64,000 nt of DNA from Litchfieldia sinesaloumensis (GCF_900156865.1 NZ_LT732529.1:504928-568927); one strand, 5' to 3'. Positions 18,788 to 26,920 are shown, counted from the stretch's first letter. A program made the numbers and translations. The notes: generated by a model not told the origin, from the letters alone.

Positions 18788-18836
18788 GGAGATCATCGAA
18801 GGTGTAGTTACCATTCGTTGATCTCCGTTTTTTTTC
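18788..18836. terminator. Terminator after the M20 operon
   Basis: GGAGATCA (18788-18795) pairs with TGATCTCC (18819-18826), with TCGAA/TTCGT extending the stem, followed by GTTTTTTTTCG. Confidence 0.75.
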
Positions 18837-18863
18837 GTTTCGACATAAGGGGTACCGCCTAAG

Positions 18864-19463
18864 TCAAAATATAGGAAATAGGACAAGTAAAAATAGATTA
18901 AATATAAGATGAGAAAGGATTACTAGAAATATATTTCGTTTCCACATATACAAGCTTCCCCAGATTACACCTCCAGCAAAAGTTGCAAGCAAAAAGAGTG
19001 GATTTAACGTGTATATATTGGCTGACGTATAGAGTAGTGATGATAATATAACCACGACTTTTTTATTCTGTATTGTATACTCAATCCGCCCTTGTATATA
19101 GCCACGCCAAAACAGTTCTTCACCAGGAATGATAATTAAAAAGAGGGCGAAGTAATGCCATGTGAGCTGTGGCTGGACCTTCATGTAAAGCGTAGTAACA
19201 TCGGCTAACTGATTAGGTAATAGAACTCCAGAACCGAATTTTCCAATAATAAAGAGACCATACAATAGGAGACCGGAAAAGATACTTAAACCAAGGCTTG
19301 AAGCTGAGATATTATGATAATCAAAGTTTCCGGAATTTATTGCTGCAACGGATAATATGAAGAAGGATACCGTGAACATGACCCAAAAAGGAAGGTCTGT
19401 TAGAAAACTAACTGCCAATAATATGTGCGCAAGTATGAATAAAAGATAAAAGTGTTTTTTCAT
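18864..19463 (-). CDS. CPBP family intramembrane protease-like protein, degenerate motif 2
   Basis: A 199-residue protein with about six membrane helices. Motif 1 of the CAAX-protease/bacteriocin-processing (CPBP) family is present: PGEELFWRGYIQG (EExxxR, near residue 115). Motif 3 is LSHLIFNL (HxxxN, near 188). Motif 2, normally FxxxH, reads LLYTSANIYT, with Tyr for Phe and Asn for His. The family cleaves membrane substrates such as anti-sigma factors or modifies prenylated peptides. Loss of the motif 2 His could weaken or alter catalysis. It is monocistronic. Confidence 0.8.
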   Translation of the reverse strand: MKKHFYLLFILAHILLAVSFLTDLPFWVMFTVSFFILSVAAINSGNFDYHNISASSLGLSIFSGLLLYGLFIIGKFGSGVLLPNQLADVTTLYMKVQPQLTWHYFALFLIIIPGEELFWRGYIQGRIEYTIQNKKVVVILSSLLYTSANIYTLNPLFLLATFAGGVIWGSLYMWKRNIFLVILSHLIFNLFLLVLFPIF

Positions 19464-19586
19464 CGTGATTGCCTCTTTACTTATGATATGTCGTACTCAT
19501 TTTATCATGTTGATGATTTTTTTAGAATAAATTAGCCGTGGCGACTCATCCTAAAGATGATAATCAAAAAGAAGGAGATGCCAATA

Positions 19587-19712
19587 ATGACACAATCAAA
19601 GAGCCAACAAGAACGTCAATGGAACGTACGTAAACAATCACAAAACCCTCATGGTAAAGTAAAGTCATTCGAACAACTAGCAGAAGAGGCTGGAAAAAAT
19701 CGCAAAGAATAG
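19587..19712 (+). CDS. Very small basic protein, probably DUF6254 family
   Basis: A 41-residue, highly charged protein (starts MTQSKSQQERQWNVRKQSQN; contains NPHGKVKSFEQLAEEAG). It has no hydrophobic segment. I recall such 35-40-residue Bacillus proteins as DUF6254; the function is unknown. AAGGAG at 19572-19577 and the ATG at 19587 give a proper start, and a strong terminator follows, which supports a real monocistronic gene. Confidence 0.7.
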   Translation: MTQSKSQQERQWNVRKQSQNPHGKVKSFEQLAEEAGKNRKE

Positions 19713-19724
19713 TGATGATTTGCT

Positions 19725-19753
19725 ACACACCCTTATTGGGGTGTGTTTTTTTG
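19725..19753 (+). terminator. Terminator after the DUF6254-type gene
   Basis: ACACACCC pairs with GGGTGTGT around TTATTG, followed by a run of T. Confidence 0.85.
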
Positions 19754-19928
19754 AGCGAAAGGACTGAATTGATATAGGATATGGTACATAAACATCATAA
19801 TTTAAGCTGAATCAGTCACATAACAGATAATCTTTCCAATTCATTTTCGTTGTGAAATATCGGGAACCGAAATATAATTAACAAATGACATAATGAAAAT
19901 GATTTTTAGACAGGAAAGAAGGATCGGT

Positions 19929-20870
19929 ATGGGGCAAGACAACATGAGAGAGTATAAAATTGGCATTCTATATACGGCGATTGCCTATATAGCTTGGGGG
20001 GTATTGCCTCTTTATTGGAAATTAATTGACTCAATTCCAGCAGTGGAGATACTAGCGCATCGGATTGTATGGTCGCTCGTTTTTGTTTTACTGATTATTC
20101 TTATATCAAATAAGGGCAAGCAGCTAGTAACGAGTCTCAAAGAAATCTTTAAAAACAAAATTAAACTAGTAGGTATTATTGCATCATCTATTCTTATTAC
20201 AATTAACTGGGCAACTTATATTTGGGCGGTTAATACGGACCATATTATTGATGCAAGCCTAGGGTATTATATCAATCCATTGGTTAGTGTCCTTTTGGGC
20301 ATTATCGTGCTAAAAGAACGCCTTTTGTTCTGGCAGGGAATCTCATTTGGGTTAGCTGGGATTGGCGTACTTATTTTGACGTTCCAGTATGGGAGTTTCC
20401 CGTGGGTTGCTTTTACACTTGCACTTAGCTTTGGATTTTACGGACTAACGAAGAAACTTGCAAAGCTTGACTCGCTCATTGGTTTAGCGATGGAAACAAT
20501 GGTGGTTGCTCCAATTGCACTCATTTATTTAGGATTTCTTCATAATAGTGGAGTTGGGTCTTTTTCAGGAGCTTCATTTGATGTGAAGCTATTATTAATG
20601 GGGGCTGGAGTTGCAACAGCATTGCCGTTACTATGGTTTGCTTCAGGAGCAAATCGAATTCCATTATCAGTAGTTGGAATCCTCCAATACATTGCACCAA
20701 CAATTAGCCTCTTGTTAGGAGTTTTCCTTTATCAGGAGCATTTTACAAAAGTTCATTTGGTCACGTTTATCTGTATTTGGGCGGCATTGCTCATTTACTC
20801 ATTCTCAAAAACGAAATTATTGACTTCCTTCCAACCGAAATTTACAAAGGATAAATCATTAGGAGCTTAA
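19929..20870 (+). CDS. rarD: RarD-type EamA/DMT transporter
   Basis: A 313-residue protein with about ten membrane helices in two EamA repeats. The start YKIGILYTAIAYIAWGVLPLYWK and the segments LEILAHRIVWS-like (VEILAHRIVWSLVF) and IDASLGYYINPLVSVLLG are typical of RarD (TIGR00688). The substrate is not established; the old link to chloramphenicol sensitivity is only historical. The ATG at 19929 follows AGAAGGA; an in-frame ATG at 19893 lacks a ribosome binding site. It is monocistronic, ending at a shared terminator. Confidence 0.9.
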   Translation: MGQDNMREYKIGILYTAIAYIAWGVLPLYWKLIDSIPAVEILAHRIVWSLVFVLLIILISNKGKQLVTSLKEIFKNKIKLVGIIASSILITINWATYIWAVNTDHIIDASLGYYINPLVSVLLGIIVLKERLLFWQGISFGLAGIGVLILTFQYGSFPWVAFTLALSFGFYGLTKKLAKLDSLIGLAMETMVVAPIALIYLGFLHNSGVGSFSGASFDVKLLLMGAGVATALPLLWFASGANRIPLSVVGILQYIAPTISLLLGVFLYQEHFTKVHLVTFICIWAALLIYSFSKTKLLTSFQPKFTKDKSLGA

Positions 20871-20873
20871 GCT

Positions 20874-20903
20874 CAAAAAGGGAGCCGAAAAAGCTCCCTT
20901 TAA
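20874..20903. terminator. Bidirectional terminator between rarD and ykvS
   Basis: AAAGGGAGC pairs with GCTCCCTTT around CGAAAAA. It ends at the stop codon of the converging ykvS-like gene. Confidence 0.8.
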
Positions 20904-21085
20904 ACTGCATTAATAATTCTATAGTTCTTGTGATTTACGACAGTTCTACTCTCTAAATCTAGGTCTCTATAGTTTGACATATATGTTAAGTCTACAATAA
21001 CTGAGTTTTCATTTACTTTTTCTACAATACCTTTAAGTCCTTCTCTAAACTCAATGATATCCCCGATTTCTGCAATTTTCATCAT
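20900..21085 (-). CDS. ykvS: YkvS-like protein, DUF2187 family
   Basis: A 61-residue protein with KIAEIGDIIEF, GLKGIVEKVNENSVIVD and VVNHKNYRIIN, closely resembling B. subtilis YkvS (DUF2187) from memory. It is probably a small beta-barrel (KOW/SH3-like) protein; function unknown. The ATG at 21085 is chosen because GGAGGGTGAC directly precedes it; an earlier ATG (21097) contains that ribosome binding site. Confidence 0.85.
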   Translation of the reverse strand: MMKIAEIGDIIEFREGLKGIVEKVNENSVIVDLTYMSNYRDLDLESRTVVNHKNYRIINAV

Positions 21086-21294
21086 GTCACCCTCCATAGC
21101 ATTCTTTGAAATTCAAAGTATCAGAAAATAGATATATCTTACAAAAAAACCATTTTTTTATATTTTGCCTTATTTTCATAATTAAGTAAAGCGTTTTCAT
21201 TAGTAATTTATTATAAATGATTATAAATTGTGTGACAACAATTAAATATTTTTTTATAGTAAGTAAATAAGACATTTTTTGGGAGAGAAGTATA

Positions 21295-22146
21295 GTGAGA
21301 GATATAGGTTTAGTTTTAGAAGGTGGTGGAATGCGTGGTGTTTACACGGCTGGCATTCTCGAATATTTTATGGAGCAAGATGTTTATTTTCCATATGTAG
21401 TGGGTGTCTCTGCGGGTGCATGTATGGCAGCGTCCTATTTATCTAGACAAATGGGGAGGAATCGGACAGTTAATATTGATTATGTTAATCACCCAAACTA
21501 CTTATCATTGCGGAATTTGGTAAAGAATAAACAGCTATTTGGGATGGATTTTATTTTTGATGAAATTCCGAATAAACATGTCCCATATGACTATGATTCT
21601 TTTTATCAATCAAAAGAAGAATTTGTGGTGGGTACGACTGATTGTGAAACAGGAGAGCCTCTATATTTCAAGAAAGAGGATTACGGAAATAACATACTTA
21701 AGATCATTCGTGCTTCAAGTTCATTGCCATTTGTAGCACCGATTATTGAATTCAAAGGGAAAAAGTTATTAGATGGTGGTATTACAGATCCGATACCATT
21801 GGTAAAAGCACAGAAAGATGGAAATCAGAAAAATGTAGTGATTTTAACCCGTAATAGAGGGTATTTGAAAAAGAAGTCCAGCATGGGGTGGGTTGTAAGA
21901 CGCTCATTTAAAGAATATCCATACCTAGTTAAAGCTATGGAGAGCCGATATCAGCGATATAATGAAACACTTGCTTACATAGATAGGGAAGAGCAAGCGG
22001 GAAGAATATTTGTCTTCAGCCCATCAGAACCACTAGAAGTGGGAAGGGTTGAACGAAATCCAGTGAAGTTAACAAATTTATATGAGCTGGGGCTAAAAGA
22101 CGCACGTACACAGTTTGATCAATTTCAAAAATGGTTGCTCAGTTAA
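21295..22146 (+). CDS. Patatin-like phospholipase (YjjU/RssA type)
   Basis: A 283-residue cytoplasmic lipid acyl hydrolase with the Ser-Asp dyad. The oxyanion loop is LEGGGMRGVYTAGIL (residues 7-21), the nucleophile elbow is VGVSAGACMA (GxSxG, Ser near 41), and the Asp motif is LLDGGITDPIP (near 160). The C-terminal region is the DUF6363-like tail found in YjjU proteins. The start is GTG at 21295, with GGGAGAG upstream. It is monocistronic. The 209-bp AT-rich gap before it holds no further gene I can support. Confidence 0.9.
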   Translation: MRDIGLVLEGGGMRGVYTAGILEYFMEQDVYFPYVVGVSAGACMAASYLSRQMGRNRTVNIDYVNHPNYLSLRNLVKNKQLFGMDFIFDEIPNKHVPYDYDSFYQSKEEFVVGTTDCETGEPLYFKKEDYGNNILKIIRASSSLPFVAPIIEFKGKKLLDGGITDPIPLVKAQKDGNQKNVVILTRNRGYLKKKSSMGWVVRRSFKEYPYLVKAMESRYQRYNETLAYIDREEQAGRIFVFSPSEPLEVGRVERNPVKLTNLYELGLKDARTQFDQFQKWLLS

Positions 22147-22149
22147 AGT

Positions 22150-22187
22150 AGAAAAAGGTGCCTCAGTATTGAGACACCTTTGTTCTT
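22150..22187. terminator. Terminator between patatin gene and coat-like gene
   Basis: AAGGTGCCTCA pairs with TGAGACACCTT around GTAT, T-rich on both sides. It lies between converging genes. Confidence 0.75.
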
Positions 22188-22839
22188 ATCTCGGGCCAAA
22201 TCCGCCCATCATCCCAGGTCCACCCATAGGTCCATGATGCTGTCCGCAGCCGCAACCGGGACCATGAGGACCAAATCCAGCCATAGGCCCAGCACCAGGT
22301 CCTCCGGGCCCGAATCCAGCCATAGGCCCAGCACCAGGTCCTCCTGGCCCGAATCCAGTCATAGGTCCCGCACCAGGTCCTTGAGGTCCGAAGCCAGGTC
22401 CTCCGGGCCCGAATCCAGCCATAGGTCCCGCACCAGGTCCTTGGGGTCCGAAACCACCCATCATGCCTGGTCCACCCATAGGTCCGTGTGGTTGCCCACA
22501 ACCGCAACCAGGTCCATGAGGTCCATGGGGTACCATCATTTGTGGTGCCATACTAGGAGGTACTTGAGGATTAAACCCTGCAGACATCACTGCGTCATCA
22601 TCCTCATGGCTAGCGCCACAACCACAATCTTCATCCATCATCTGTTGTTGAATCGGGTATTGTTGGCTGCCTTCTACTTCATATGGTGAAGCACCAGGAT
22701 ATCCCATTTGCGGGACATTTGTACCTTGCATCATATCTTCAGGAGCATAGCCCATTCCGTGTTGTTGTGGGGCTGTTGGTAATCCCTGTTGATTATACAT
22801 ATTGGGATTCATAAACATTGGGTTTTGATAATTCTTCAT
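22186..22839 (-). CDS. Gly/Pro/Met-rich repeat protein, probable spore coat component
   Basis: A 217-residue protein. The N-terminal third is Asn/Met/Gln/Tyr-rich (NYQNPMFMNPNMYNQQ). A short acidic part with a CGCG motif (DEDCGCGASHEDDD) follows. The C-terminal half is tandem GFGPGGPGAGPMAG-type repeats, bracketed by two near-identical cassettes PGCGCGQ-H-GPMGGPGMMGG. Composition resembles Bacillus outer coat and exosporium proteins, but I cannot assign a name. Local GC content is much higher than neighbours because of the Gly/Pro codons. The ATG at 22839 follows AGAGGTGG; a GTG at 22848 is in frame. Confidence 0.65.
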   Translation of the reverse strand: MKNYQNPMFMNPNMYNQQGLPTAPQQHGMGYAPEDMMQGTNVPQMGYPGASPYEVEGSQQYPIQQQMMDEDCGCGASHEDDDAVMSAGFNPQVPPSMAPQMMVPHGPHGPGCGCGQPHGPMGGPGMMGGFGPQGPGAGPMAGFGPGGPGFGPQGPGAGPMTGFGPGGPGAGPMAGFGPGGPGAGPMAGFGPHGPGCGCGQHHGPMGGPGMMGGFGPR

Positions 22840-23032
22840 CGAATCCACCTCTCATTTGTATTAAAACAGCTAAAAAGTCAACAATTCTGTGTCATTCAAC
22901 TCATTAATTCACTACTTTTTGAAGACTTTTAACTTTTTCATCGAACGTATAAATGCCTACTAGACATTTCCACCATATCTTATGCCTATTAACGGATTGT
23001 GTGTGATATCGTGATATAAATGGGTATTTGCC

Positions 23033-23061
23033 TTGTTTCTAATGAAAGGACACACTATAAT
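23033..23061 (+). promoter_or_regulatory. Sigma-A promoter
   Basis: -35 TTGTTT, 17-bp spacer, -10 TATAAT, 20 nt upstream of the start of the small conserved gene at 23082. Confidence 0.6.
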
Positions 23062-23081
23062 CTATCAGTGAGGTGTTTAAT

Positions 23082-23276
23082 TTGGATGAGCAATTTGTTA
23101 ATGAAATTTTAAATAAACTACGTGATGGAGAACTAAGTGAATATTTGGTTAAAAAAGATCAATTTTTGGAGTTTCGAAATGTATTGGTAATACGGGAGGA
23201 CTTTAAGCATTTTCGTGGAATCGCCATTCATGGTGGGGATGTCCTGTATCGGTATACGGAGGCTGCAAGGAGTTAG
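23082..23276 (+). CDS. Small conserved-looking protein of unknown function
   Basis: A 64-residue soluble protein (DEQFVNEILNKLRDGELSEY… KEDFKHFRG-like, read here as REDFKHFRGIAIHGGDVLYRY). I feel this is a conserved Bacillus protein but cannot name it. The TTG at 23082 is chosen because GAGGTG lies 6 nt upstream; a GTG at 23073 overlaps that site. A good sigma-A promoter precedes it. The gene lies directly upstream of mhqR in the same direction, but mhqR has its own promoter. Confidence 0.7.
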   Translation: MDEQFVNEILNKLRDGELSEYLVKKDQFLEFRNVLVIREDFKHFRGIAIHGGDVLYRYTEAARS

Positions 23277-23301
23277 TGGGACAAAAGTCTTATCAATATA
23301 G

Positions 23302-23331
23302 TTGACAAATACTGTGAAAATCGAGTAAAAT
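23302..23331 (+). promoter_or_regulatory. Sigma-A promoter of mhqR
   Basis: -35 TTGACA, 18-bp spacer, -10 TAAAAT. The downstream end abuts the MhqR-type palindrome, so the operator would block initiation. Confidence 0.7.
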
Positions 23332-23351
23332 TATCTTGAATTCGAGATAAT
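23330..23351. promoter_or_regulatory. MhqR-type operator palindrome
   Basis: ATTATCTTGAA-TTCGAGATAAT has 11-bp arms with one mismatch and fits the recalled MhqR operator tATCTcgaAtTCgAGATa. It overlaps the transcription start region of mhqR, implying autoregulation. Confidence 0.75.
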
Positions 23352-23368
23352 GAAAAAGGGTGGATTGT

Positions 23369-23821
23369 ATGGAAGCAAATGAATCAATCAATGTTCCTAA
23401 CCTCTCCTTAAAGTTTTTTGTGATACTATCTAGAGCATTCCGTTCAGTGAATGAGCGGGTAGAAGAGGATGTAAAAGGATACGGATTAAACTTAACTGAA
23501 TTTGCTGTATTAGAGCTTCTCTATCATAAAGGAGACCAGCCGATTCAGCACATTGGAAAAAAGGTCTTATTGTCGAGCGGAAGTATAACATATGTTGTGG
23601 ATAAATTAGAAAAGAAGAATTTCCTCGTACGAATTCCTTGTCCGAAGGATCGACGTGTCACATGGGCGTCTATTACGGAGGAAGGCAAACAATTTATGGA
23701 TACTATATTTCCTAAACACCAAGAGGCTATAGAAGAAATTGTTGGAGGTCTGTCTGATTCTGAAAAAGAGGAAATGATGACTCTATTGAAGAAGCTTGGG
23801 TATCACGCAGAAAAAATATAA
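23369..23821 (+). CDS. mhqR: MarR family repressor MhqR (quinone/diamide-type stress)
   Basis: A 150-residue winged-helix protein. The core LNLTEFAVLELLYHKGDQP, LLSSGSITYVVDKLEKK and CPKDRRVTWASITEEG matches B. subtilis MhqR (YkvE) very closely from memory. MhqR represses mhq/azoR-type detoxification genes and is released by methylhydroquinone and related electrophiles. No mhq target gene is adjacent here. The ATG at 23369 follows AAAGGGTGG; a GTG at 23360 overlaps that site. A matching palindrome lies at its own promoter. In B. subtilis mhqR is next to motB (recalled); here it is 18 kb away. Confidence 0.85.
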   Translation: MEANESINVPNLSLKFFVILSRAFRSVNERVEEDVKGYGLNLTEFAVLELLYHKGDQPIQHIGKKVLLSSGSITYVVDKLEKKNFLVRIPCPKDRRVTWASITEEGKQFMDTIFPKHQEAIEEIVGGLSDSEKEEMMTLLKKLGYHAEKI

Positions 23822-23849
23822 GTAATTATTCAATAGCCTTGTAGAAACG

Positions 23850-23880
23850 ACACATCGAATAACTTCGATGTTCTTTTTTG
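23850..23880 (+). terminator. Terminator after mhqR
   Basis: ACATCGAA pairs with TTCGATGT around TAAC, followed by TCTTTTTTG. Confidence 0.8.
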
Positions 23881-23998
23881 CTCTTTTTGAAGCGTGTATT
23901 TTTTAGGATAGGAACACAGTGTATATTGCTTGACCTCCCTTTTAAAAAAATACTATACTTTCCAAAATAGAGAGAAAAGGTAGAGAGGGAGAATGGAT

Positions 23999-24742
23999 AT
24001 GGTTACAAATGAAGCAAAGAGCCTTCTTTTGAATAAAATGAAGATGATTCAAAAAGCAGATCAACAAGATATCTGTTTAGTTGGTCCTGTTCGTTTACCA
24101 GTCCAATTAGATGATCAAATTGTGACATTTAATTGGTATACATGGTTGAAGGTTGAGCGTGAAATGAGTCCAGTGGATGTACTTGATTCACTTTCACAAA
24201 CTACTTTAGCAGAGATGCAACAATCGTCAGTTCTTGTTTATGGTGAGTTTGATACGGAAGATGAAGCGCTTATTCGAATGCACAGTATTTGTCATACGGG
24301 AGATATTTTTGGGAGCAAGCGCTGTGACTGTGGTTTCCAATTGCGTGAATCAATGAGAATGATTGTTTCGAATGGTTGTGGTGCTCTCTTTTATTTAGCA
24401 AACCATGAGGGAAGAGGAATTGGATTGTTCACAAAATCTCTTGCGTATATTCTTCAAGAAGAAGGACTAGACACCGTAGAAGCGAACCACGCATTAGGAT
24501 TTGAGGACGATAGCCGCAATTATGAAGATGCGATTCGCGTGTTAACAGAGTTACGTGCTAAGCCAGTTACGTTAATTACAAACAATCCGAAAAAACTAGC
24601 GGCCTTACAAAAACATGGGTTATTATCGGACACACATATCCCCCTCTGGGGAGATGTTTCGGATTATAATAAGAACTATTTAGCAACGAAGGTTGAAAAG
24701 TCGGGTCATATCCCATCCGACGAAAAAATTGCAATTGGATAA
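23999..24742 (+). CDS. ribA: GTP cyclohydrolase II (stand-alone RibA)
   Basis: It converts GTP to the pyrimidine that starts riboflavin synthesis. The zinc site is CHTGDIFGSKRCDCG (three Cys). The catalytic loop is NHEGRGIGLFTKSLAY, followed by DTVEANHALGFEDDSRNY and ITNNPKKLAAL. The DHBP synthase domain (RibB) usually fused in Bacillus RibAB is absent, so this is a monofunctional enzyme outside the rib operon. The N-terminal 60 residues are longer than in E. coli RibA. The ATG at 23999 is preferred because GAGGGAG lies 7 nt upstream; the ATG at 23993 is too close to it. No FMN riboswitch is visible upstream. Confidence 0.85.
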   Translation: MVTNEAKSLLLNKMKMIQKADQQDICLVGPVRLPVQLDDQIVTFNWYTWLKVEREMSPVDVLDSLSQTTLAEMQQSSVLVYGEFDTEDEALIRMHSICHTGDIFGSKRCDCGFQLRESMRMIVSNGCGALFYLANHEGRGIGLFTKSLAYILQEEGLDTVEANHALGFEDDSRNYEDAIRVLTELRAKPVTLITNNPKKLAALQKHGLLSDTHIPLWGDVSDYNKNYLATKVEKSGHIPSDEKIAIG

Positions 24743-24756
24743 GTTTCAATCTAATG

Positions 24757-24788
24757 GAAGCTGTAGGAAACTACAGCTTTCTTTTTTT
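24757..24788 (+). terminator. Terminator after ribA
   Basis: AAGCTGTAG pairs with CTACAGCTT around GAAA, followed by TCTTTTTTTG. Confidence 0.85.
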
Positions 24789-25038
24789 GTATAAATCAGT
24801 TGAAATTCTTGTAAAACATATTACATAGCTGTGATGTTTGTAAAATACAGCCCGTATATTTCCTCTATGTCCATTAATTAGGTAAAAAAAACAACAGGGA
24901 TATTTTTTCCATGTATTTTTTCGGATGAGTTGTCTCATAGGTTCTAGCGTTCTGCCATTTATTGGACGATGAATCGAAATATTACAGCTGTTAACCTTCT
25001 AGTAGGCGTAAAACAAAGATACTAGGAGGAATTAAACG

Positions 25039-25629
25039 ATGAAGAAACTAAAAAAGATTGGATTTGCAACTGCCTTAACACTTTCATTATTCGCTTCAAG
25101 TGTGAGTGCATCGGCAGCAACTCATACAGTACAATCAGGTGATACATTTTGGAACCTTGGAATGAAATATGGAGTTTCAGTGTTAACTCTTAAGGAAGTA
25201 AACAAACGATCAAGTGATTTAATCTATCCAGGTGAAAAACTTGAAATACCACAATCAGTTTCAAGCGAGGAAAAAGAATTACTAGCTCGACTTGTACATG
25301 CTGAAGCCAAAGGTGAACCATATGAAGGTAAGGTTGCTGTGGCAACGGTTGTATTAAATCGTGTAGATTCAGATGAATTCCCTGATACGATTAAAGAAGT
25401 CATTTACGAGAAAACACCAGGTGGTGCTTTTGCGTTTAGCCCGGTGCTAGATGGCCAAATCAACCAAGCAGCTGACGAAGAATCTAAACGTGCTGTAGAC
25501 GAAGCCATTACTTTCCGTGGTCAAGGTAAAGGGTCATTATTCTTCTTCAATCCAAAAAAGACATCAAATGAATTTATGTTCTCTAGGGAAGTAACAACAG
25601 TAATCGGTAACCACCGTTTTGCAAAATAA
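25039..25629 (+). CDS. ykvT: LysM plus SleB/CwlJ-type cell wall hydrolase (YkvT-like)
   Basis: A 196-residue exported protein. A signal peptide covers residues 1-27 (cleavage near SASAA-THT). One LysM domain follows (HTVQSGDTFWNLGMKYGVS, to about 72). The hydrolase_2 domain (about 80-195) contains LLARLVHAEAKGEPYEGKVA with the catalytic-type Glu, and ends in FFFNPKKTS and IGNHRFAK. The family includes spore cortex lytic enzymes SleB and CwlJ; YkvT is a vegetative or sporulation paralogue. AGGAGG precedes the ATG. The 250-bp leader upstream is long, but I recognise no riboswitch in it. Confidence 0.88.
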   Translation: MKKLKKIGFATALTLSLFASSVSASAATHTVQSGDTFWNLGMKYGVSVLTLKEVNKRSSDLIYPGEKLEIPQSVSSEEKELLARLVHAEAKGEPYEGKVAVATVVLNRVDSDEFPDTIKEVIYEKTPGGAFAFSPVLDGQINQAADEESKRAVDEAITFRGQGKGSLFFFNPKKTSNEFMFSREVTTVIGNHRFAK

Positions 25630-25640
25630 ACCTTTTTATT

Positions 25641-25677
25641 AAAACACTCATTTCGTTAAGAAATGGGTGTTTTTTAT
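25641..25677 (+). terminator. Terminator after ykvT-like gene
   Basis: AACACTCATTTC pairs with GAAATGGGTGTT (one G·T pair), followed by TTTTT. Confidence 0.8.
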
Positions 25678-25763
25678 CATTATTAAGTGAGTGTGTATGT
25701 GATGATTAACTTCCTCATATAGTGAGTAATATGGATAGATATTATTGGAGGGAGAGGGAAGGT

Positions 25764-26723
25764 ATGGCAGTAAAAGTCCTGTTTTTTGGAGACCCAGGAA
25801 TAGATGATTCTCTGGCAATTATGTATGGATTACTCAATCCAAATATCGATCTTGTTGGAATTGTGCCAAGCTATGGAAATGTGGAACAAGAGCAAGCAAT
25901 ACAAAACGTGGCCTATTTATTATCGTTAGCAGGTAGAACGGATATCCCGATTATTGCAGGTGCAAAGGGACCATTGTCTGGCGAAATTATACCGTTTTAC
26001 CCAGAGATTCATGGAGAAGAAGGGCTTGGACCAATTCAGCCTCCTGATACGTTACCAGTAGCAGAATTATTAAATTTTGACGAGATTTTTAAAATCATTG
26101 AGCGCTATGAAAATGAACTCTATATCGTTGACGTAGGAAGGTCAACATCACTTGCCATTTCGTTTATCCTTGGTGGGGATATCATGAACAAAGTTAAAGG
26201 CTATTATATTATGGGCGGGGCTTTTCTCGTGCCTGGAAATGTAACCTCAACTGCTGAGGCTAATTTTTATGGTGATCCAATTGCTGCCAATTATGTTGTT
26301 GAACATGCTCGAAACCTTTCCGTTTTTCCATTAAATGTAACGTCTGAAGCATTATTAACTTCTGATATGGTAGATACCATTATCCAACAGGGAACCCAAA
26401 ATCCGTATCGAAGTTTAATAAAGCCTATTTTTGACTATTATTATGAAGCCTACAAGGAACTTGTACCAGGAATAGAAGGAACACCTTTACATGATGTTGT
26501 TGCACTAAGTGCAATTGCGAATCCAGGAATTGTTCAGTATGCGAGACGTAGAGTACAAGTAGAATTATTTGGTGAGACAAAAGGAGAAAGTATTGCGGAT
26601 TTTCGCCCGAAACCAGAGGAACAACCCACAGAAACGCTGGACAGAATTGCATTACGCTTTGATTATGAAAAGTTTAGTTCTGATTTTATGAGGGTGATGA
26701 CAGAAGGAAGGGTGGATAGGTAG
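25764..26723 (+). CDS. Nucleoside hydrolase-like protein lacking the first motif Asp
   Basis: A 319-residue member of the inosine-uridine nucleoside N-ribohydrolase fold. The N-terminal motif, normally DxDPGxDD, reads FFGDPGIDDSLA: the first Asp, a calcium ligand and catalytic base in characterised enzymes, is Phe here, while the later Asp residues remain. The C-terminal His-Asp ligand pair (PLHDVVALS) is present, as is the YIMGGAF segment. Function is therefore uncertain: an altered hydrolase or a binding protein. The ATG at 25764 follows a purine-rich GGGAAGG; the long frame from GTG 25722 contains that site. It is monocistronic. Confidence 0.8.
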   Translation: MAVKVLFFGDPGIDDSLAIMYGLLNPNIDLVGIVPSYGNVEQEQAIQNVAYLLSLAGRTDIPIIAGAKGPLSGEIIPFYPEIHGEEGLGPIQPPDTLPVAELLNFDEIFKIIERYENELYIVDVGRSTSLAISFILGGDIMNKVKGYYIMGGAFLVPGNVTSTAEANFYGDPIAANYVVEHARNLSVFPLNVTSEALLTSDMVDTIIQQGTQNPYRSLIKPIFDYYYEAYKELVPGIEGTPLHDVVALSAIANPGIVQYARRRVQVELFGETKGESIADFRPKPEEQPTETLDRIALRFDYEKFSSDFMRVMTEGRVDR

Positions 26724-26920
26724 TTTTAGGTAGTCCTTTAGGGTGGCGAAATAAATAATATACAGAAAATGGTACCAATGTATCAGAAGAGTATTTTAAA
26801 TTTTCGGAAAATATACCCAAGCTTTCTTATCCACATTTAGCATATAATGTGAATAAGGAAGCTTCTGTTTGTTGCCTAAGGTCAAGCATTACAAAATCTA
26901 GACCTTTAGGGGGTGATGAC

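Noticed and set aside
21185..21200. CcpA cre-like site AGTAAAGCGTTTTCAT
   Set aside because: The left half lacks the TG of the consensus, and placement between ykvS and the patatin gene gives no link to carbon metabolism.
22180..22689. Open frame on + strand with Ser/His/Arg-rich repeats
   Set aside because: It is the mirror of the Gly/Pro-rich repeat gene on the - strand; it has no ribosome binding site and low-complexity composition explained by the complement.
23999..24742. FMN riboswitch upstream of ribA
   Set aside because: The 178-nt upstream region is mostly the mhqR terminator and a short leader; no RFN element sequence is present.
24939..24950. PreQ1-I riboswitch-like AGGTTCTAGC in the ykvT leader
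   Set aside because: The rest of the preQ1 aptamer (CACCCTCT… AAAAAACTAA pseudoknot) is missing and the downstream gene is a cell wall hydrolase.
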